A DNA stretch of 64,000 nucleotides from Isoetes taiwanensis. Lineage: Eukaryota > Streptophyta > Lycopodiopsida > Isoetales > Isoetaceae. A model generated the notes under the pieces. That model was not told where the DNA came from. It made no database searches and saw nothing but the letters and a program-made list of their open reading frames with translations. The stretch's first letter is position 1. The number at the start of each line of letters is the position of its first letter. Below, in pieces: positions 12,401 to 24,840 of this stretch. The stretch spans positions 617,933-681,932 of the forward strand of contig JAJEKV010000052.1 in NCBI GenBank assembly GCA_021234155.1, read 5' to 3'. Position numbers and translations under genes: made by a program.

Positions 12401-12573
12401 CGAGCTATGGCAGGGGCTATGGCTCACGATGCTTGCATGCAATTTCATGGCGGCGGTTCAGGCAACGAGCTATGGTAGGGGATGCTTGTAGGAGACGAGC
12501 TATGGCAGGAGATTCTTGCAGGCAGTTTCATGGCGGCAGTTTTGGGCAACGAGCTATGGCAGGGGATGCTTGC
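12401..12573. repeat. GAGCTATGGC tandem repeats
   Basis: The unit (A)CGAGCTATGGCAGGGGATGC is present at least four times, with degenerate spacing and with the linker TTTCATGGCGGC twice between units. A related CCATAGC/GCTATGG motif reappears at about 43.26-43.36 kb and 45.44-45.56 kb, so a dispersed family may be involved. Confidence 0.8.
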
Positions 12574-12892
12574 AGAAGAAAGAAAACAGGAGGACGTTGT
12601 GATTTTCGATAGAACAGGGATGGATATGCAGGGCCAGATTGCTGCAATAGAGGGCTTCGGAGCAGAGGCAGCACCGCAGCAGGGTCTTGTTTTTCCTCAT
12701 CCAGTTTTCCTGATGGAACAAGTTTTCCTGCATTTGCATCCCCTGCTTCGTCGAAGTTTGCCCTGCATTTGCTGGAACGATTCTTACTGCATTTGCATCC
12801 CTTGCTTCATCGAAGTTTTGTTTCTTTTACTTCATAAATATCCTCTGTTTCATTTACAGGTGCGGTGGCTTTGGCAGAGAATGTTGGCTTTG

Positions 12893-12990
12893 CCTTCGGC
12901 AGAGAATGAGAGTAATGCTGGCTTGGGCAGTGAATTTTTGGCTTCAGCAGAGAATGAGACTAATGCTGGCTTCGGCAGTGAATTTTTGTC
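12893..12990 (+). repeat. 48-bp tandem duplication coding 16 residues
   Basis: Two copies of a 48-bp unit starting AGAGAATGAG lie at 12901 and 12949. Because 48 is a multiple of three, the plus-strand frame shows a 16-residue repeat, AENESNAGLGSEFLAS followed by AENETNAGFGSEFLSS. The preserved frame is suggestive but could be chance. Confidence 0.85.
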
Positions 12991-13239
12991 CTCTAGATCG
13001 GGCTTTTGGCAAAGTAACAGGGTTAACTAGTAAAGCAAAGAAGCTAACAAGGAGGTGAAATCAGATATGCTATCGGATGAAGCTGCTATCAGATATGCCC
13101 AATGCATGCATGATGAGTTCCAAAGATCAAATTGGGCAGGCAAATTTAGCTTAGATGACTGGTCTAAGAAAAAATGTGCCTTCATTCACCTACTGGCACA
13201 GGCAGGCAGACACAGGCAAGCAGACATCATGTTACCACC

Positions 13240-15150
13240 AAAATTGGGCGCCCGCCCATTTTCGATGCCCAGTATAAGAGAAATTGGTGAGAGAAATTGG
13301 GCGCCCAATTTCGATGCCCAATATAAGAAAAAATGTGCCCTAGAAATCAGGTTAAAAATGTGCCTTGGCATGGAGAGATCGAATTACTACCATTATAATT
13401 GGGGAGGCAAAATTGGGCGCCCGCCCAATTTGGATGCGTATTCTAAGAAAAAATGTGCCAGGAATCAAGTTAAAAATATGCTTGGCAGACATCAAAAAGG
13501 TCTGCTAAGAAAAAATGTGCCAGGAATCAAGTTAAAAATATGCTTGGCGGACATCATCAAGAAGATGCCACAAAGTGCGGTTTATTAAGTTAATTGGGCG
13601 CCCGCCCAATTTTTATATATAAAAAGACCTACAAGATATAAAAGTAAAGGTACTAAAAAAAAATTGCGCACATTATTTAGTTTCTTCATGCATTTGTACG
13701 CTAGATATCAGTATGCTAGATATAGATATCGTTTCGGACGACTCCGGAGCACACTTCAATCATTCATTCAACACTTTCCAATCTAAAAAATTTAATTTAT
13801 TGTTTCTCATGTCCATCAAACGTTTGAGTTAGCTCATGCTTCAATCTTTCATTTTTTATTTGATTAAGATGGTATCCTCCTCAAACTTTTAACATTTATC
13901 GTGCACACAATACCATCCTTTTAACATTTAATGCATGCCAAAATGCAAGGGAGATATGGACATCTATAGGAAAAGAATAGAAAACAATAAACAAAGGAGA
14001 TGCGCCTACCTTTTGGCAGTCTTGAACATGCAAAAACACTTCAAAATGTCTTCTAAATGATAGGCGCCCTGCTGAAGGAGGACCACAGAATGGAGGAGGA
14101 AGAAAAGATGATCTTGCACCTTCCAAATGAGGTCTTAACATGAGCAAAAACAAGTCCAAAAAGACTGCCTGCATGATGGACACGTGGAACGTAGTAAAAG
14201 GTATAGGGCATATTTAGTGGGCCCATAATACGTCACAAAATAAACCCAACTTTTCATGAGCATTTCAAATTTCAAATTAAAGTGGCCACGTCGACCTTTC
14301 ACGTGGTTGTCAAAATTCAAATTCAAATTCAAATTCAGATTTCCCCCCCTCAACTCAATATTGCCTCCAGGCATCTCGCCATCTGTCATTGCAACCCTCA
14401 ACTAGGCGCTTGTGGACGTCACTCAATTAGGCGCTTGTGGACGACTCTCAACTAGGCGCTTTGCCTCCACAACGTAAATTTTCATGTTTTCATTAGTATG
14501 TAGATGCGCTAGTGTAATTCGCTAGTACTTCCATTCATTTGCTGCCATTTTCTTGCAATTCTAGAGTATTTTTTATGTAACTCTAATGTGTCATTCAGCA
14601 TTCCGGCTAATGAAAATCTAAGTACCCATGTTTCTGTAAGCTTATTACAGCCTGCAGTGACACGATGATCATGAGGATGATGAGCCCACCTGCAAGCTTG
14701 AAGATGAGGTAAGAGTTTTTGTTATTTGAAATCACATAACTAGTTGTGGTAGAGTTTGTATTAGACATGCGTAAATATTGTTGTTGTTAGATGGGGTGCT
14801 TGGAAACGAACATATATGGCTCAGCACGCACCCAACTTGTTGGCCCAAAGTTGTTAGGCAAGTTGTTTGGGGGTCCAATTTGAAGCTTGCAGGGCGTGCG
14901 ACAAATATGGGGAGCCCAAATGGGCGGGCCTTAATTTAGTGGCGCAAAAAAAAAAAAAAAAGGGGATGGGGAGACCTCAAATTGGGCGCCCGCCCAATTT
15001 GGATGCACGAAATCCCAATTTGGGCTTATCAAATTGGGCTGAGGCTCAATCTCTCTCTTTCTCTCTGTTTTGCTTTATGCAATTTCACCTAAGTTTTGAT
15101 ATAATTTTCATAAGTGTTTTGTGTTTGGAAACGAGGCGAGCGCCCAATTT
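13240..15150. repeat. Dispersed palindrome ATTGGGCGCCCGCCCAAT
   Basis: The 18-bp dyad or truncated forms occur at about 13243, 13297, 13409, 13590, 14977 and 15137, often followed by TTGGATGC or TTCGATGCCC. Between 13320 and 13560 it is interleaved with a second unit, TAAGAAAAAATGTGCC plus an AGTTAAAAATATG-containing segment, present three times. This gives a minus/plus readable but probably non-coding array. A degenerate copy lies near 12188. Confidence 0.85.
14397..14460. repeat. CAACTAGGCGCTTGTGGACG short tandem
   Basis: Three units of about 25 bp (ACTAGGCGCTTGTGGACG, with AATTAGG as variant) lie head to tail. A short (AAATTC)n run precedes them at about 14317-14337. Confidence 0.85.
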
Positions 15151-15264
15151 GTAATGATATATCGTTCCTTGATGTGCAGATATGAACACAGTGTAAGGGG
15201 TGTTTGAAGTCAGGGTCATACACTCTAGGAGAGGATAAATGCCCATAAATAGAGGTATGGCATC

Positions 15265-16000
15265 ACAATACCTTTGGAGAAGGGTTTCGTATCCTTTGCA
15301 GATCCAGATGTTACAGTATGTGACCTGCTTCTAGGATTGAATACTGTGGGCGTGTTCGACACCCAAGGGTTCCATCTGCCTAGCAATCTCAACATTCATT
15401 TTTGGACTATTTCATTATATATGGACTACTACAATGACAAAAGTATATGTGCCATCCAAGAGTTGAGCTACCGGACTTTTTGACAAGAAGTTGAATTCAT
15501 CGAAGTTGACACTATCTATTGTCCGTATACCGACGGTCTCACTGTAAGAACATGAATGTCCATTTGACGAGCCATCCATGAAGTTCTTACCGTGAGATTT
15601 CTCTTGCAACTGGACGATTCATTTATACAAAACAGAAATAGGTATGTGATTTCAATCTTTTACATATTTCAATAACATATGCACATCTTTGATGATGATG
15701 AGAGGTTGACTGGGCACATTGGGCCTCTGGTTTTTGAGTTTGAGAATGACCAGTCATGTACCACAAAGCGCCAAACCATCACCACAAGGAGCATTGGTCC
15801 ATGAAAGGATAAACCTATGCCAAGATGACGTCTTGTGTCTGACGTGGGAGATGGAAGCCAATGACCGCTAGTGACTACATAGAGATAGAGACTATCGACT
15901 ATGCTTGGGAACCGTCAAACAAGAAGAAGATACCCAATACTATCAAGATACACGTGCATGCTGCGGAGGCATATGCAGCACTCGCAGGAGAAGTCAATTA
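15265..16000 (+). pseudogene. Decayed coding remnant, unknown
   Basis: Plus-strand coding-like stretches with shifting frames: 15274-15483 (GFVSFADPDVTVCDLLLGLN), about 15480-15600 (VEFIEVDTIYCPYTDG), 15690-15800 (RLTGHIGPLVFEFENDQS), 15790-15870 (ALVHERINLCQDDVLCLTWE) and 15870-16000 (IDYAWEPSNKKKIPNTIKIH). At least four frame breaks separate them. The residue mix is that of a real protein, but I do not recognise the family. Confidence 0.35.
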
Positions 16001-16399
16001 GTATATGGAAAAGAGTCATTGATGCGAGAATTTAAAAAATGGTCCATAAATTCAGGTATTGTCCAAAAATAATGAAATTGTGCTTATATGATCTTTTCTG
16101 CATCTCCACAGTGACCAAATAATGAAGCAAAAAATGCCCAAATTCAGGTTGGACTTGATTAGTTCTATTCAGTTTCAAATAAAAATTGCCTCAGAGGATT
16201 TAATTTAGTGATAGATAGATGCTATATGTAATTATTTTACTATAAATCAAGAAAATGGCATAGATTGGTGGTGCACGCTCATGGCCAGAAACAGAGGTGT
16301 TGAATCCATATAACTATGCTGAAAGTTCTGCTTTCACTTCTAAGATGTCATATTCTATAGAGACACGAAAAGGGGGCTTTGGAATAGGAGGAAAAATGC

Positions 16400-17350
16400 G
16401 CCATATGACTTCTGATGTTGCAAAAGAGCAAGAATACTGCATTTATTTTTTCTGGCACCTGGCAACAGTGTAGTGAGATTTGTTATGGTAGTCAAAGGAG
16501 ATGCTTTGGATGCTCTGCAGCCTGCTCCAAAGAAAGCTATTGAGGTTAGACTCATTATATGCCACTATAGTTCATTGCTTTTGGAGTTATTAAACCTTGA
16601 CTTAGACTGCAAAGCAGGAAAAATCTATTATATGAATTGTCCTGCTGTACATGAACTGAGACAAAGTAGAATGTCGATGCCCATCGTATATTATAAAGTT
16701 TTATTGTAAGTGCTAGACCCAGCCCGAAATTAGAGGGCTAAGATTGGACGGCTAAGATTTATTTTAGATCACGACTAACCCTAATTTGCCCATTGTTGAA
16801 TAGGAAGAAATGGTCTCCTTATCGCAGATGAACCCAGATCTAAAAGCCTTGGGATTAAGTCTTCACTCCTATCTTTTTTTAGGTTTTACAAAGCTTTTAG
16901 CCGATAGCAATGGAGATCCCGCTTCATTGCTTCGTGTTTTATAGCACCCTCTCGGTTTCATACTATTTTTCTTTTACAAAATACAAAGTTGCATCTGATT
17001 CCGTTGCAATAGATATGAAGCGGCAAATCAGAAGCTCCCAACAAGCATCATTGTAAACAGTGCAGAATGGCGTTCCTTTGCAAAAAATTGTCTCGAAGCC
17101 AGCAAGAATGTGTTTCGCCTGGGGGCTCAGTTCTTTGGACCAACAAGATCCAGATCTGTTCCTGTGCCAGAGCCAACAGGTAAGATGCAGAACTTAGGCT
17201 AAAAATTCTTTGTAAGTAATGTACATGAGTAAATTTATGACATTGTTCATACATATTTTTTATCTTTATAGGCTTTAGACTGGCATGAGGCATGCTTTTT
17301 CAAAGCCCCGAGGAATCTGTACAAGGGTCCTATAATCTATTTAGAAAAGT
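16400..17350 (+). pseudogene. Exon remnants of an unrecognised gene
   Basis: Three coding-like blocks are separated by plausible introns. The first, about 16455-16543, contains VVRFVMVVKGDALDALQPAP. The second, about 17010-17200, contains ANQKLPTSIIVNSAEWRSF, then LGAQFFGPTRSRS, and ends at a donor GTAAGA. The third, about 17272-17350, follows the acceptor CTTTATAG and reads LDWHEACFFKAPRNLYKG before a stop. Between the first two blocks lies an LTR-like terminus at 16705. The blocks look like pieces of one protein. Without a start exon I treat it as a fragment. Confidence 0.35.
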
Positions 17351-17464
17351 AGAGTTGTGGATCGCACAGCTCTGGAAGTAAGTATGTATTCAAATTTGTT
17401 GGGCTCTTCTTGTGGAATCTGACTTGGCTTTTCACATTGCCTTGCAATTCATGAAACAAGTAGT

Positions 17465-17760
17465 AAAGGCCTCAACCCTCATGTTATTGATTCTCTAGCT
17501 GAGTTTTGTAGAGCAGGAGAAACAGGGTTTTGAAGCATTTAAGCCTCTCACTGAAGCTGGACTCTATTCTGACGTCAACATGATAAACTCTATCTGCAAA
17601 ATATGGAACTGATAAGGCACATGATCTTTCTCTGTAAATGGTTGAGAAAGGATATGGTTCGCATGTTCAATGGATTTTGTAAAGACAATAATTTTGATAA
17701 AATTTACTGTGGTGTGGTGAAATGGATGTATGCCTGATGATGTTGCCTATAATAACTCGG
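17465..17760 (+). pseudogene. PPR-like repeat remnant
   Basis: The plus strand gives GFEAFKPLTEAGLYSDVNMI, then NSICKIWN and a stop, followed in the same direction by KAHDLSL, a stop, MVEKGY and later NNFDKIY in another frame. The spacing and residues (F..L.EAGL.SDV....NSICK; AHDL....MVEKGY) match the helix pair of pentatricopeptide repeats, which bind organellar RNA in plants. Several stops and frame changes mean it is a relic. The assignment rests on about two repeat units only. Confidence 0.45.
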
Positions 17761-18294
17761 TACCTTGCATATGAAGAACTTTAATTCATGTACTCTGTTG
17801 GGCAATATGATATATGGTGCAAGTTTGTTGGGCTCAACAATGCTGAGCATCATTATTACTGCATACTTTTCTCATTGCAGCCAAAATATCTACAGGCTTC
17901 CAACTTATGCCCCGCAACACTGGGCACCGTTACTAGTCTTCTTTATATTGTCTATGGTACCTTTGCTGAAGTGAAAGTTGTGGGCTCATTCTATAGTCGA
18001 AAGCCTTCTCAAGCATCTACATGTCAAGTGATGTCTGTTACTGTCAATGGAAAATTGCTCGCTTGAGGTTAGAGTATCTGACATCATAGTTTAAAATAAT
18101 GGAGAATGATAGCTTGATTATGCCCTTGCAACTATCTGAGTGAGGAAGTAAGTTTTGGCTGTAATAATAGCTTTTGTAAATGCACCAGACAAACGAATCT
18201 CCCTGCAATGGAGTACTTTTCTTCTACGGCTTTCTGAACATAAACATGGAATCCTTTTGTTTATTATTGGTATCAATTGTTGAGGCTCTTCAAA

Positions 18295-18699
18295 AACCTA
18301 TAACACAAACCATTACATTACATGCCTTAAAATTAAATTCCCCCTTAAACCCCCTTTTGTTTGGGTGCATATTCACACGGGGGGTGACGTAGGGCAGCGA
18401 GAGCCCCTGTAATTATGTTTTGCACGTACAAAATCAATACCATATATATAGTATATTGCTTGAAATCTTATCGTATTTTGCAAATCTTGTTATACAGTAT
18501 AACAAATTCTATACATCCATACCCCACAAATGAGGAACTTTGTGTACGGTGTAGATTAAGGAATAAGGGGTGAATATGCCTATCCAACAGCTCCCGTTGC
18601 CCGAAGTCACCCCCCGTGTGAATATGCACCCAAACAAAAGGGGGTTTAAGGGGGAATTTAATTTTAAGGCATGTAATGTAATGGTTTGTGTTATAGGTT
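18295..18699. mobile_element. Foldback/MITE-like inverted repeat element
   Basis: The left arm at about 18295-18400 (AACCTATAACACAAACC ... CACGGGGGGTGAC) is matched in reverse complement by the right arm at about 18592-18699 with few mismatches. This leaves about 190 bp of loop. No transposase is present. The outer ends read AACCTATAAC and GTTATAGGTT. A-rich flanks make the target duplication unreadable. Such a hairpin is typical of non-autonomous DNA transposons. Confidence 0.85.
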
Positions 18700-18708
18700 A
18701 AAAAAAAT

Positions 18709-18729
18709 TTTGCCCCTTCGGGGCAAAAA
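18709..18729. repeat. Perfect GC-rich hairpin
   Basis: TTTTGCCCC-TTC-GGGGCAAAA forms a 9-bp stem with a 3-base loop, directly outside the right arm of the foldback element. Confidence 0.85.
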
Positions 18730-19006
18730 ACAAACAACATTACATCACACTTGGATGAGTTGATGTTGATGTTGGTGTTATAAAATAGAACATGTTGACG
18801 GTGCAGGAGCAACAACAATCGGAGCAACAACAATCGGGCCACTAAAAAAACGTGGTGTGCAATGTCAAATGTTCAATCTGGAACTGGAATAATGGATATG
18901 AATGTGCAATCTGGAATACTGGATATGACATGGTGACGTTCATGTTCATGTCCAAAGTACCAAAACATTCACACAACATCCAACGTTCAAAACATTTAAC
19001 GTCAAA

Positions 19007-19104
19007 CCAGTGTTGCACTATAATTATCAGTCTATGAATTCAGACATGGTTAAATCCAGTGTTGCACTATAATTATCAGTCTATGAATTCAGACATGGTT
19101 AAAT
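19007..19104. repeat. 49-bp tandem duplication
   Basis: CCAGTGTTGCACTATAATTA through ATGGTTAAAT is repeated exactly at 19007 and 19056, so the duplication is recent. Confidence 0.98.
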
Positions 19105-20029
19105 CCTTTGCAGCTTTTCCTACTTGGTGTGCATGCTAAGGCTTCTAGCAGCAGAACTGTAGAAACAATCGATATTCAATAAGGAGCTCTTGTGAACAAG
19201 TTTATCTGATTTCCCTTCAACAAACTGATGTCAACACCAATGCTAATTGAGATTTTGACACCTAATCCTAAAAAAACTTTTAACCAAAAAGTAGTAACAA
19301 GTAACAGACATATAGAGCCACATAGCTTACAAGCAAAGAGATGATAATGCATTGCATGTTATTGCATCCAAAGGTACAAATGTTTTCCTGCGTAACATAC
19401 CTAGGTTTTCTGAGATATTCCACGAGATCTTTCTTCACTCTGTTCGGTTTCATCTTGATAGTTACGTGCTTGGTCTCCAAAACCGCCGGCATTTGCCGGT
19501 TTTTGTGTGATTTCCGAATGGTCTAGGCAGGTTCATGAGTGCTGGCATCACCTGGAATATACGTGGCTTCTAAGACATCATTTCAAAGGGACATGAACCT
19601 GTTTGATTGCCGCTGGAGCTACTGGTCGACCAAAAGCCATGTTATGATGGGAAAGCCTGCTGTTTACTTTTGATGGATACGCAAAGTTTGCTATCTCAAT
19701 GTTGGGAACATTATTTGTTTCAGAAGCTAATGAAACAAAAAAGTATGGAGAATCTGAAGCCAACAAACTTGATAGAAGAGCCACCACTATATACAGTTTC
19801 GGTTGACCTGCCATTTCAAATCACTGAAAGAATTGGCACACAAATGCTATATTTGAGCAATGTATCCATGTTGAGGTTTCAACATACCTGACAACTGAGA
19901 TGCTTTCATCCGGTGCATAAAACAAAGGCACGAAATGTACTGTGCATGAAATGTACCAAGCACTCACTTGCAGATTTTGAAAAGAAATATTGCTCCATGG
20001 ATGGCCCCACACTTCTTTGCCATTGAATT
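19105..20029. other. Mostly empty, one possible coding relic
   Basis: At about 19600-19800 the plus strand reads IAAGATGRPKAML, a stop, then in another frame AKFAISMLGTLFVSEANETK. This could be a gene relic but no family is recognised. Nothing else is seen. Confidence 0.3.
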
Positions 20030-20380
20030 ACAATGGATGTGTGTGAGAAAGTAACTAATCCATTCATGTTCTTCCAATCAATGAACCATAGACACAAGGA
20101 GCCCAAAAATGAACCATTATATTTAACCAATATCATATTATCTAAAAACCATGATATATATGGTTTTCTATGCATGAATCTATTTGATAGAAGAAAACCA
20201 CATGCCATAGTGGTTTATAGATACGTATAATGTTTTGTTATATTGTTTTTTATGTTGATTGTAGTGGTTTATTAAAATAGTCAATTTTTTATATAGTTTC
20301 ATGCGATTATAGTGGTTCATCAGAACTAGTAATGGTTTTTAAAACCACTCCCTGAATTGTGACATGGTTTCGAGGCTAGT
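20030..20380. repeat. GTGGTTTAT-rich degenerate array (plus orientation)
   Basis: Loose repeats of (A)TAGTGGTTTAT, TATGGTTTTCT and AATGGTTTTTA-type units occur about every 30-50 bp. An opposite-facing set (AAACCAC) lies at 24.29-24.84 kb. Confidence 0.5.
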
Positions 20381-23300
20381 TTTATCATGCTCATTATGTG
20401 AAATCACCAGATAAAGAATGCACAACATGCAAGATGAGTGGTAACACTAAATGTACAAATAGATAGTTCATGGTAGGTGGTTAATATAAATTATATTTGT
20501 TAGCTTCTACCAAAAGAAGAAGATGGAATTTAACCTATGCACTGATGAAGGGAGGGAGAAATATCCATACACAGTTTGAAAACTATTCATGGTGCTAGTG
20601 TTGACACTCAACCTGGCTTAAGAGTCAAATAGAAAAAGCCAACGTGAAACTATGCTCAAGTTGAAGGTATCACTTAAGGTGATCAGTCTATAGAAGAAAA
20701 AACCACTGGAGTAGCTCAAAAGAGCAGTTGTTCATACCTTTCCCATTTCTGGAAAATGGTAGCAGTACTCAAGTCGAAGTGGTTTTGCAGAGGTGGATTG
20801 TTTTCTGAATTTTGGTTGATCATGCTAGTAAAGAAAAGTTGTTGGAAGGCAATGGGAAAAGACTTGGCCAATTCTGAGCTCGAATCTGTGAGATATTTAA
20901 GTTCAAAGTTGGATCAAAATCTGGTCAATGATGGTCAACTACAAAACAATGACCAGAAAAGAAGATTTTGAGTTGCAAAAGGTATTTTTGAGAAGTTCCA
21001 AAGCCAACGTTTGTAAAACATGGTCTTGAGAAGGGGCAAGTAGTCAAATCCCAGTTTGAACTCTATAAAATAACTCATGCATTCACATTTGCCAAAATAC
21101 AGTCAAGAACACTTGCGGACAGAATTTTGAATTTTGCAACTCGAGTTTGAGATAGTATTTTTGGTTTTTCTCAAAGTGTACAGGTGCCAATAGTTGCAAG
21201 GAGCAATGATGTCAAAAGTGTATTTGGAATGAAGGATATTCTCTACAGAATTGTTTATAATGGCAAAATACTAGAAATCATATGAGAGATAATTTTTTGG
21301 GATTTGATAGGCAATTTGCATTGATGTAAGAATAAGCAGGTCATATAATACTATGTTGAGGATAATTAGCATTCATACACAACAAAGGTCATTCATAAAA
21401 TCATAAAGTATTATAAGAACATAAGTTTCAGTCAGATTTTTGCAAATCAAACCGAGGAATGCACGTGAGCTTCGAGAATTCTTTAGAAAAACTTATGGGC
21501 GATGTCTGGGCCTAGAAAAACTTCTGTAGATGTTTCCCATGTATATATTCTTAGTATTGACGGTTCTAGAATATAAGGTCTTAATTTTAGGCTTGTTGGG
21601 TAGCTAATGCGTGGGAATCCAAGAATAGATAGGTTACAGAGCTCATGGCATCAATTCCGACATGATTCGAGCCGATATTCAGAGTTTTAGGGTCCATGGC
21701 AGTATTTTCACATAGAGGCCCAAGTATTCGCATGTATTTTTTGCATATAATCCCGCCATATATGTGTATAATTTTTTTTTTAAGGGCCAAAAATTACTCC
21801 TTTAATGATTTAAACTCTTAGGACTATGGTGGATTGAACTTAAAATAAATAGGACATGTAGGTAAAAATAAGCAAATGTGCTAGGCAAAAAACCTTCAAA
21901 AAGGGCATATGAGGCAAAATAGGCATAATGAAGGGGCAAATAGGAAGATGGCTAGGCTAAAAAGATGCAAACATAGGTCCCCTATCAATCTCATATACCT
22001 ACTTTTTACCATCCTTCAAATTTCTGAAAAACCAATTCATTCATGGTTTGTCATAGCTCACCTCAAGCGACTAAACCAGCATGCAAATCGAGCAATCAAA
22101 CCAGCATGCAATTGGCAGATTGGAGCAAAAGACAACAACATTTGCGTGTCAAAATATTGCTAAAACCGTCCCAATCTTTGTTCAAACCTTGTTTTTTATA
22201 GAAAATTTCCATTGTTCGCTCGTCGAAATAGAGCAGTCATACTTCCCTCGCCTAGTTGAGAACTTAATTTAACTGCTCTTTCCAAAAGACAATGAGTTAG
22301 TTTCTAGCATAAACTGGATATTCATTGGTTTCCTAGTCGCTTCCTAAAAAATACCATATATACATGTGCATTTGGTTAATTTGCAAGAATACAGGGGCAT
22401 TTTGAAAATTTTCTCTTATAGGTGTTTCTATTATAGCCGACCATCTTAGTTGACTTTGCAAAAAGAAATCACCAGGATAGTCCACTCATTATCGGCTATA
22501 GAATTTCATCAAGCTGAGTTGAGCGGTTTAAAGTGGTCTAGACGGTCATGCGTACCATTGAAAAGGTCTATAAAAGTTGTGAGCATCTTGTTTTCGATAT
22601 TTCTTTTATTTGAATCTTCAAGTGGTTCTACGGGAAGTGAGTTTAACTAAGGCTTTTCTATTATAGAAAAGTTAATTTTGGTGAAATTAAATCCTAGGGC
22701 CTTTCATTTCTTTGGCCCACCTTTTTTTTTTCTTTCCATATATCCATACCACGAGATGATTTCTTTCTAGGGCATCAAACAAACCGTTAGTTTTAGGGAA
22801 ATGGAATTTGGCGGATCGGTTTTCTCTCCAGGTTTCCAGGTTTTTATTTTGTGTTGCTCATATGATGCCGCTCTTCCCTTGTATGCCGCATTGTGGCTTT
22901 TCTATTGATGTGGCTTATCAGAGGCTTTCAATGGCTGTTTGTTGAAGCGATCTACATATCCTGGTATTATAAGTTCCGTTGCATAGACTGATATACTAAG
23001 TCCGTACTCTGATATCATATTTTTTGTTGTTGTTCTCAGGGTTAGATTGTGTTATTTAGATGAACAATTCAGGTAGGAGGGAAGCGGCACTCAGGGTAAC
23101 GTTTTGAGCGGAGTGGCGATGGAGATAAGCTTCTTCATCTTCATTCCATCATTTTTACAGTGATTTCAGCCATGTTTGGAGCAATCTCTAAGTTACAAAG
23201 CAGTTATATCCTTTGTACAATGCAAAGCGATCAATAGAAAGTGGATTACCGCCTGAGGAGCATTTGAAGTCTGAAAGGTGGACATGGAACTCAGTATACT

Positions 23301-24120
23301 CGTTGGTAAATTCCTCTTGCATTTTACATTACAAACATATGCAGAACTCTAGATTCTGATTTAGGAAAGAACCGTACCTGAGATCCAAATATCTAGGTTC
23401 TAGACTAGAACTTGGCAAGTTGTACAGGTCATAGAACTTGCTCCTTCACAGTTTTTACATTTCGAGACATCTTTTTTAGTCACCACCTAAATCAACTATG
23501 GCTTGGCCATTCTCCATACAAAACCGACATGTCTCTGCAGTTTAAAATGCCCATAAGACCGATCCATGTTCAAGAATTATGGCGAACACTCTGGTCTTTT
23601 CTCTAGTTTGTTGTTAAATTGCAAAAAAAGGAGTCTTGGCGGGGCATTTCCCTTTTTTACTGGCGTTCTGTCCTTCTATCCTTCTGCTCCAAACCACAAC
23701 AAATGCTGGCGACGAGCAGAACCACAACAAATGCTGGCGCTATTTGCTTGAATCTTCTTGTTTTCTGATTTATATTCCACATTGTTGTTAAGACAACAAA
23801 GCAATTATTTTGGACATTGACACATTTTCTTTTCTGGAAGCAGGATGAATGTTTGCATGACAAAGCAAACTTGAATGGTACTTGGCTTCCAAGTCAGCCA
23901 CTAGAAGCAAGGTATAAAAAATGATTTTCAAACCAGGTAAGGCATTACATGCACTGAGTTATTTCTAACTCCAAAGCTCTCTATCATCTGCCTCGTTTTG
24001 TTTAACAACAAGCGGAATGGAAAACCATAAATTTTATAACATTTGCCTGATTTTGTTTAACAACAAAAGAAAATAGCAGTAAACAGTAATTTACCCTTTC
24101 TATTTAAATTGATAGGTGTA
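20381..24120. other. No gene recognised
   Basis: Open frames are short. A partial repeat (CCACAACAAATGCTGGCG, twice) lies at about 23693-23735. I see no domain, RNA gene or clear element border. If the arrays at 20.0 and 24.3 kb bound an element, this is its interior. Confidence 0.4.
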
Positions 24121-24162
24121 ATGTGGGCTAGTATTATCTTTGTTGGTGGAAAAATGGAAATA

Positions 24163-24180
24163 CCAGGGTTCAAATCCCTG
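24163..24180 (+). repeat. tRNA-like T-arm (B box)
   Basis: CCAGGGTTCAAATCCCTG forms a perfect 5-bp T stem with a 7-base T loop and matches the Pol III B box. There is no acceptor stem or clear D arm, so this is a tRNA-derived (SINE-like) relic rather than a tRNA gene. Confidence 0.55.
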
Positions 24181-24289
24181 AGCTTTCTAAGCTATACACA
24201 TTCGTATATGAGAATCTCATGCCAACAACAATTGCATTGTCCTAAACACAACAAAAAACATAATCTATCTTAATAACAAAACCATGAGC

Positions 24290-24840
24290 AATCACCTCAT
24301 AAGGTTTGAGACATTTTATTATGTTAAACATTATTGGTTTGGAAGAAAAGTAAAATATAACTTTGTTTGAAAACTACTTTTAATTGGAATCCATAATTAA
24401 TATTGGTCTATGGTCTAAAATGTACACAATTTCACTAGCAAAACATTGTATATTGAAAATAAAATTTTTAGCGATTTATGGCTACAACTTCCTTAGAAAA
24501 CCACGTTAAATTGAAAACCAAACTTGTTAGTGGCTTATGACCTAAGATTTAGATATTTTCACTAGAAAACCACTTTAAGTTTAGAGACTACATTGTTAGT
24601 GGTTTATGGCCTATATTAACAAATAGACCACATACATAAAATAATATAGCAATTAAGCACTATTACAAACCAAATGAAGAAACTACCACAAAGAACCATG
24701 ATGGATAACCATGATAACAAACTGGCATAGTAAAGAATAAGTACAAACCACACCATGTAACTGGTAGTGGTTATTCAACACATTAACCCACTTAGTAACA
24801 TCAGTTTTTTATATTGGTTTCATGTAAAAATTATTGTAAA
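24290..24840. repeat. AAACCAC-rich degenerate array (mostly minus orientation)
   Basis: Units such as GAAAACCAC(T/G)TTAA and TTAGTGGCTTATG/TTAGTGGTTTATG recur at about 24500-24610, with scattered AACCATGA and AAACCACAC copies to 24770. The predominant strand is opposite to the array at 20.03-20.38 kb. Confidence 0.5.

Larger units (their letters stand above)
12388..13030 (+). other. Repeat-derived open frame, unknown
   Basis: An open frame of about 180 residues (12482-13030) is made largely of repeats. The 5' part is built on GAGCTATGGCAGGGGATGCT units at 12401-12573. The 3' part holds a 48-bp tandem duplication, described separately. An acceptor-like TTTCATTTACAG sits near 12860. I see no domain and would not call it a gene without expression evidence. 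Confidence 0.25.

Noticed and set aside
15274-15483. RRM/splicing-factor-like match for GFVSFADPDVTV
   Set aside because: Similarity limited to a few residues with no RNP motifs around it.
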